Below are positions 20,616-23,764 of a stretch of 23,764 bases of DNA, one piece after another. How positions within the stretch are numbered: the first letter of the stretch is position 1; each line of letters opens with the position of its first letter. The position numbers and the translations under genes are program-made. Under the pieces are notes generated by a model. That model saw only the letters and a program-made list of their open reading frames with translations, was not told the origin of the DNA and ran no database searches. Source of the DNA: a virus. The stretch spans positions 1 through 23,764 of IMG/VR virus record IMGVR_UViG_3300025154_000385; one strand, written 5' to 3'.

Positions 20616-20638
20616 TCGCTGGCAAACTCAAAGATCGT
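20616..20638 (-). repeat. 23-bp direct repeat in the structured RNA, copy B (domain II)
   Basis: Second copy of the repeat at 20426-20448. On the RNA strand it supplies the invariant ACGATCTTTGAG followed by the 5' arm of the domain II closing helix (TTTGCCAGCGA). Both repeats stand in the same place relative to their domains, which suggests an ancient module duplication or a shared docking element. Confidence 0.85.
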
Positions 20639-20755
20639 GGCGCATGAAGCGCCGAAGTTAAGTGGGGCTGGCCGGTGACGAACCATTTCACTACGAGCCA
20701 TTCTCTCGCGCTTGTCTGGTGCGACCAGACCGCAGCCCCATACTTTGAAGCCCGT

Positions 20756-21103
20756 TCAAGTCTTCAGTTCATCAAAAGTCTCGGATTTCAAAATCTCCAA
20801 ATCTTTTACTCGGACATCTCCAGCCTTAATTGTTTCTCGCAGCGACGCCCTGTAGTCTGTTCGCATGAGAATACAACCACAAAACGCGCAGATTGAAAGA
20901 CGCTCTAGGATATAGTTTCCTGCTTTTGAATAGATAGGCTTATCTTCTCGCGCAAGACTATTACAATCTGGACACCGTGCAGAGTCGATTAGGGAACGAA
21001 TCCTTTGCTTAAGCCAGTCGTCAAGCCACCACGCATCTTCCTTCTTAGAATCATACAAAAGAAGCTCCTGAAAAATTTCCATCTCTGTTCGCTCATGTTT
21101 CAT
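20756..21103 (-). CDS. Small zinc-ribbon-like protein, 115 residues
   Basis: A 115-residue protein with GAAAGGG before its ATG. It starts with a charged helical segment (MEIFQELLLYDSKKEDAWWL, DDWLKQRIRSLIDSA), then has RCPDCNSLAREDKP (Cys 44 and 47) and LSICAFCGCILM (Cys near 72, 75 and 77), a two-knuckle zinc ribbon. The C-terminus is helical and charged. The family is not recognised; zinc ribbons of this type often bind nucleic acids. It ends 15 bases before the structured RNA begins, so the two are probably on one transcript, or the RNA promoter lies inside this gene. Confidence 0.75.
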   Translation of the reverse strand: MKHERTEMEIFQELLLYDSKKEDAWWLDDWLKQRIRSLIDSARCPDCNSLAREDKPIYSKAGNYILERLSICAFCGCILMRTDYRASLRETIKAGDVRVKDLEILKSETFDELKT

Positions 21104-21165
21104 TTTGAAGCCCTTTCAAACCTTGATTTTCTCCCACTCCTCCAAAACCCAAAGCGCCTTGCCGA

Positions 21166-22134
21166 TTAAACCGCGACTTCTTTTTTCTCCGCCTCCACAG
21201 CAAGCCGCTCAAACTTCACGCTCCACGTTTCAATAGTGTGCGCCTCTTGTGCCTTGAAAGTTTTTGTCCCCTGTTCACCCCGGACTATCCAGTCGCCACA
21301 TAACGCAGACTCAATGCCCCGGAAGCGTTTCTTGAGTTTTCCATCAAGGGAATTATATTCCTTGCCCGTCTCCCTAAGTTCACCGAAACGGTCAAGGTCT
21401 GCTTGCAGATCGGCATCTTCGATCACGCTTGCCCCCGCGCCGGTATTGATCGGGGGATTACAGGCTCGCCCGAAGGCCCAACACCGGAAACAAACCGACG
21501 GGTCTTTGTGGAAGTCGGGCAATGTTCCTTCGGCAATATGGGCAACGGAGTTTTCACATCGTTTCAAAATCTTTTCCATCGCCTCAAAATCGAGACTAAC
21601 CGGAATGAGCTTCCAATGCCCCAAACAGTCATCAAGCAGAAACAGCCCTTCCTCTAAGTTGTTGCCATAAAGATAGGTCTGGAGTTGACGCGGATATTTC
21701 GCCGCCCAATGGAATTTGTTGAAGTCATCGGCGGTTTCAATCCGCGCAAAGATGTTCGGATTCAGACTCTTAACCTCGAAAGGGAAGTCCTTGCGGTCAA
21801 CAGAAATAAACCCGTCCACGCGCCCGCGCACAACGATACGCCCCACCTTATCCTTCAATTCAAACGGTGTCCGCTCCACGCGCACCGTAAAGCCCAAGTC
21901 TGCCAGTTCACGGACTACGGCATTTTCGATTAAGTTTCCCCGCTCGAAACGGGCCTTTAGTTCGCTATCGGGTAATGGACGGTCTTTCCAATTCTGGATT
22001 GCAAGAACCATTTCGCGCTCGCACTCGCCGAGGTCGGAGGCTATCGGGTGTGAGCGTGGATAAGCGGAGACGCGGGCGGTCAGAGCCTCGCGTCTCCTCA
22101 TTTCGATTTGTTGAATCAGATCAGCAGCGTTCAT
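21166..22134 (-). CDS. Cas4/RecB-like PD-(D/E)XK exonuclease with four cysteines
   Basis: I use the ATG at 22134, which overlaps the upstream stop as TAATG and has GGAGGG before it (322 residues). An earlier in-frame codon at 22161 is not supported. The nuclease core is readable: VVRGRVDGFIS with the catalytic aspartate near residue 107, FPFEVKSLNP with the E-x-K near 120-122, and YPRQLQTYLYG giving the RecB-type Q-x-x-x-Y motif near 150-154. One cysteine (LGECERE, near 38) and three later ones (CFRCWAFGRAC, near 215-225) are arranged as in Cas4 and AddB nucleases, which hold a 4Fe-4S cluster. In phages such enzymes resect DNA ends for recombination. No other Cas genes or CRISPR arrays are present. 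Confidence 0.87.
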   Translation of the reverse strand: MNAADLIQQIEMRRREALTARVSAYPRSHPIASDLGECEREMVLAIQNWKDRPLPDSELKARFERGNLIENAVVRELADLGFTVRVERTPFELKDKVGRIVVRGRVDGFISVDRKDFPFEVKSLNPNIFARIETADDFNKFHWAAKYPRQLQTYLYGNNLEEGLFLLDDCLGHWKLIPVSLDFEAMEKILKRCENSVAHIAEGTLPDFHKDPSVCFRCWAFGRACNPPINTGAGASVIEDADLQADLDRFGELRETGKEYNSLDGKLKKRFRGIESALCGDWIVRGEQGTKTFKAQEAHTIETWSVKFERLAVEAEKKEVAV

Positions 22135-22922
22135 TATTCCTTGCCCTCCGCCCAAGTGCAAAGAGCCTCGTAATGTTTCCTCTGAATCTCGCGGGTGTGG
22201 TCAACCCCCGCAACCTCTTTGACCTTGGTACGAAGATCATCGTCGCTGATTCCCGATCCCTTCGCAATCGCGTAAAGCCGTTTCGCTTGAGCTTCGGAAA
22301 TCACGTCGCCTTGGCTCTCAAGCGTTTTGCTTTTCGCCGAGTAGTCAATCTTGCCGATCTTGTCGGGGTTCAATCCGGCGGCGGCAAGAATCTCAGGACA
22401 TGGATTGCGCACGCCCGCGATGCGGGTTACGGCATTGACGATCCAGTTGGAATACGCAGCTTTCTTCACGTCGCCTTCTCCGGTGAAAGGATTCCACTTG
22501 GGGCGGGCATTGAAAAATTGGTCTTTGGAATCGCAGCATCCCACGTACCACCCCCGCCGTCCCAGAGCCTTTGATTCCACAAAGCCCTCACACCAGTAAA
22601 TGTAATAAGGACTTCCGGCGTCATCTACCTTGTCATCGCGGTAAAGGTGGGGCTTCTCGCAATTGATTCCGAGCGGGTTCATAAGTTTCTCCGCGCCCGA
22701 CGATTGGAGGCAAAACGACTTGCCCTGATTGATCCAGTCGCTTTCGTGTGTCAGCCGAAAACACGCGGCCTGAAATCGCTTGTAAACCTGAATTCCTTTC
22801 TCGAATTTCCCGACGTAATCTTCGGTTAGTAGTGAAGGAAGGGCCGGGCCTTCCTCAATTGGTTCGATTCTCGCCAAGTCAGCGACTTGGTTTTCCGCGT
22901 CCGATGTTCCTACTATTGTCAT
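22134..22922 (-). CDS. Recombination-module phage protein, function not established
   Basis: A 262-residue protein with AAGGAG before its ATG, overlapping the Cas4-like nuclease gene as TAATG. The N-terminal third is helical and acidic. The middle has a conserved-looking SFCLQSSGAEKLMNPLGINC segment, followed by beta strands with YYIYWCEGFVESKALGRRGW and VGCCDSKDQFF, then a helical DVKKAAYSNWIVNAVTRIAG. The C-terminus (ISEAQAKRLYAIAKGSGISD) resembles a short helical DNA-binding tail seen in several phage recombination proteins. The close coupling to an exonuclease is the typical arrangement for a single-strand annealing protein, so that is a reasonable hypothesis, but no Erf, RecT or Rad52 motif is obvious to me. 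Confidence 0.75.
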   Translation of the reverse strand: MTIVGTSDAENQVADLARIEPIEEGPALPSLLTEDYVGKFEKGIQVYKRFQAACFRLTHESDWINQGKSFCLQSSGAEKLMNPLGINCEKPHLYRDDKVDDAGSPYYIYWCEGFVESKALGRRGWYVGCCDSKDQFFNARPKWNPFTGEGDVKKAAYSNWIVNAVTRIAGVRNPCPEILAAAGLNPDKIGKIDYSAKSKTLESQGDVISEAQAKRLYAIAKGSGISDDDLRTKVKEVAGVDHTREIQRKHYEALCTWAEGKE

Positions 22923-22934
22923 GCTTGCCTCTCC

Positions 22935-23336
22935 TTAGACGACTCCGATTTTACAGCGCGTCGCGTTTTTGAGTTTTGCAACTTCATCGGCCAACTTCTT
23001 GAGCCGCGCCTCTTTCTTTTCGAGCGCGGCAGCGGATCGGGCGTTTCGACGCAAGGCTGCGCCCCACGCCTTTGTAATGATACTCAGCACTTTCTTTTGC
23101 AGACTTAAAATCGCATCGAATTGGCGTTGAGTAAATTCCTGCTTTCTGAGCGCGAGCGCGATGGACTCGAAATCAACCGCGAGCGTTTTGAGAAATTCAG
23201 GCGGGGCCAACATGACCGGCCCCTTCTTTTTCTTCACGCCGTCGGGCTTTGTGGTCGGAGTATTTTCAATCGCCCTCTTTGCCGTCTCTTTCTTCTCGGC
23301 CTTTTTCGCCAGTTTTTCTGCTTCTGTAAGTTTCAT
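22935..23336 (-). CDS. Basic coiled-coil protein, 133 residues
   Basis: The start is the ATG at 23336 with GAGGAACC upstream. A longer open frame to 23402 lacks a ribosome-binding site. The protein begins MKLTEAEKLAKKAEKKETAK, has a basic lysine-rich linker (GVKKKKGP), a globular middle (LAPPEFLKTLAVDFESIALA) and a strongly helical C-terminus (SAAALEKKEARLKKLADEVA) before RCKIGVV. It opens the recombination block, 12 bases before the 262-residue gene. Its basic charge suggests nucleic-acid binding. Family unknown. Confidence 0.72.
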   Translation of the reverse strand: MKLTEAEKLAKKAEKKETAKRAIENTPTTKPDGVKKKKGPVMLAPPEFLKTLAVDFESIALALRKQEFTQRQFDAILSLQKKVLSIITKAWGAALRRNARSAAALEKKEARLKKLADEVAKLKNATRCKIGVV

Positions 23337-23604
23337 TTTGGTTCCTCTCTTTCCTTTTGAGTTAGACGGGTGGCCCCGTGTTTTGGCCCACATCAGAACC
23401 ACCCGCCGCCGTTGGACATCCTCGACTTTCAGGAGATTTCCTTTCTCGGTGCTTCTCCGTGCGAGCCAAAAGGCCCGGACGTTCCTGCAAAATAACTTTG
23501 AGATTTCGCGGCGGCTCGGAGCACGAGGCCGCGCCGCCGCGTAGCATTGACTTCAGACTTTCCTTTCTTGTTTGAAGTGCGCGGCCCGCAAACGCGGGCG
23601 GCGT
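23337..23604. other. 268-base gap with one GC-rich hairpin
   Basis: No gene with convincing evidence. A 61-codon minus frame (23362-23547) has a poorly placed ribosome-binding site and an unlikely composition. GCCCGC (23584-23589) and GCGGGC (23594-23599) form a six-base-pair hairpin with loop AAAC just after the stop of the repeat-containing gene. It lacks a U-run on the minus strand, so it is at most a weak terminator. The gap may hold a promoter for the recombination block, but I see no clear -35/-10 pair. Confidence 0.4.
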
Positions 23605-23764
23605 TCAGTCAAAAATACCCTTCGAGATCAACCATGTCGGGATCGTTTCTCGTCGGAGTTTATCGCACCCACTCAGATAAAGCCCGCCCCCGATAGACAT
23701 GCCTTCGGGAATTGTCAGCGAGGTTAGAGCCGAACACCCGCGTAGATCAAGCCAGCCCCCGATA
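23605..23764 (-). CDS. Leucine-rich-repeat-like protein, C-terminal part only
   Basis: An open minus-strand frame enters from the right edge and stops at TGA 23605-23607, giving the last 52 residues. It contains GGWLDLRGCSALTSLTIPEG, then a second, related unit beginning MSIGGGLYLSGCDKL, and ends TWLISKGIFD. Both units share GG-x-L-x-L-x-GC and TIP/LTIPEG features at a spacing of about 23 residues, like the LRR-type repeats of some phage and bacterial surface or accessory proteins. The N-terminal part, any signal peptide and the number of repeats lie outside the window. The role is unknown; binding to another protein is typical of such repeats. Confidence 0.65.
   Translation of the reverse strand, partial: IGGWLDLRGCSALTSLTIPEGMSIGGGLYLSGCDKLRRETIPTWLISKGIFD

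Larger units (their letters stand above)
20121..20740 (-). ncRNA. Large multi-domain structured noncoding RNA
   Basis: About 620 bases with no credible gene, but a chain of nested helices. In 5'-3' order on the minus strand, domain I pairs 20740-20733 with 20670-20663 (8 bp) and holds a 7-bp hairpin, 20730-20724 with 20720-20714. A 5-bp hairpin is at 20653-20639. Domain II closes with a 12-bp helix, 20626-20615 with 20463-20452, and holds hairpins 20613-20595, 20593-20571 and 20542-20515. Domain III closes with 20436-20426 and 20293-20283, then 20414-20409 with 20300-20295, and contains 20321-20306. Domain IV closes with 20277-20271 and 20188-20182, holding 20268-20252 and an 8-bp arm 20246-20239/20197-20190 around 20227-20208. 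Domain V closes with 20168-20164/20125-20121 and holds a CGG-GAAA-CCG GNRA hairpin (20160-20149) and a cUUCGg hairpin (20141-20130). Wobble pairs and both tetraloops fit only the minus strand. It resembles the phage-associated GOLLD and ROOL classes in size and style; membership is untested. Confidence 0.85.

Noticed and set aside
20145-20658. Open frames across the structured RNA region on both strands (for example a 98-codon minus frame at 20145-20441)
   Set aside because: They lack ribosome-binding sites, have composition unlike the neighbours, and overlap helices whose pairing explains the sequence better.
20121-20740. tmRNA, RNase P RNA or group I intron as an explanation of the structured RNA
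   Set aside because: No tRNA-like end or tag-reading frame, no conserved RNase P core strings, and no P7/P3 intron core or split gene was seen.
21116-21175. Short peptide frame IGKALWVLEEWEKIKV after the Cas4-like gene
   Set aside because: It looks protein-like but has no ATG, GTG or TTG start in a usable position.
21166-22134. Cas4 as part of a CRISPR-Cas system
   Set aside because: No cas1, cas2, effector genes or repeat arrays are in the window. The coupling to a recombination-type gene fits phage end-resection better.
22855-22875. tRNA T-arm-like GGTTCGATTC
   Set aside because: It lies inside the 262-residue gene and no acceptor, D or anticodon arms can be built around it. No tRNA gene was found in the window.
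23362-23547. 61-codon minus frame between the repeat protein and the coiled-coil gene
   Set aside because: The ribosome-binding site is poorly spaced, there is no coupling, and composition resembles an unused frame. Left as unassigned gap.

Overview
The window is one contiguous fragment of a tailed double-stranded DNA bacteriophage (Caudoviricetes) or closely related prophage. It carries a portal, a scaffold-like protein, a major capsid protein and both terminase subunits, alongside phage-type replication, recombination and DNA-modification genes. Every gene I accept is on the minus strand, so transcription runs from the right edge to the left. The open ends at bases 1 and 23764 are both inside genes. 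The sequence alone does not identify the host. Base composition is a little over half GC by eye. Most starts are ATG preceded by GGAGG-like ribosome-binding sites, and many neighbouring genes overlap by ATGA or TAATG, as in a tightly coupled bacterial-virus operon.

In transcription order: at 23764-23605 is the tail end of a leucine-rich-repeat-like gene. At 23336-20756 is a recombination module: a coiled-coil protein, a 262-residue phage protein, a Cas4/RecB-like PD-(D/E)XK nuclease with four cysteines, and a small zinc-ribbon protein. At 20740-20121 is the most striking object, about 620 bases with no credible gene but nested, mostly perfect helices forming five successive domains. It is best read as a large ornate noncoding RNA encoded on the minus strand. 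At 20097-16083 is a string of small coupled genes, mostly unrecognised, including three very short ones of 27, 37 and 32 codons. At 15950-15411 is a 179-residue protein flanked on both sides by unusual pentamer-phased NGCNN repeat arrays (15329-15408 and 15973-16037).

At 15300-11900 is the replication module: a hypothetical protein, a VRR-NUC nuclease, a small HTH regulator, a DUF1376-type initiator-like protein with 12-bp iteron-like repeats and a purine/pyrimidine tract inside its gene (candidate replication origin), a DnaC/IstB-type helicase loader and a small Cys-rich protein. At 11921-8043 are an SNF2-type helicase and two DNA methyltransferases, one fused to a ParB-like N-terminal domain. 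At 8010-1 is packaging and head morphogenesis: small terminase, large terminase, portal, scaffold-like protein, major capsid protein, a KPPE-repeat protein, a fibre-like protein with a signal peptide, and two unrecognised proteins, the last cut by the window edge. The capsid gene is bracketed by inverted repeats that may act in mRNA processing or stability.

Functional names for the terminases, helicases, nucleases and methyltransferases rest on visible motifs. Names for portal, scaffold and capsid rest largely on gene order and general sequence character. No database search was possible, so every family assignment is from reading.
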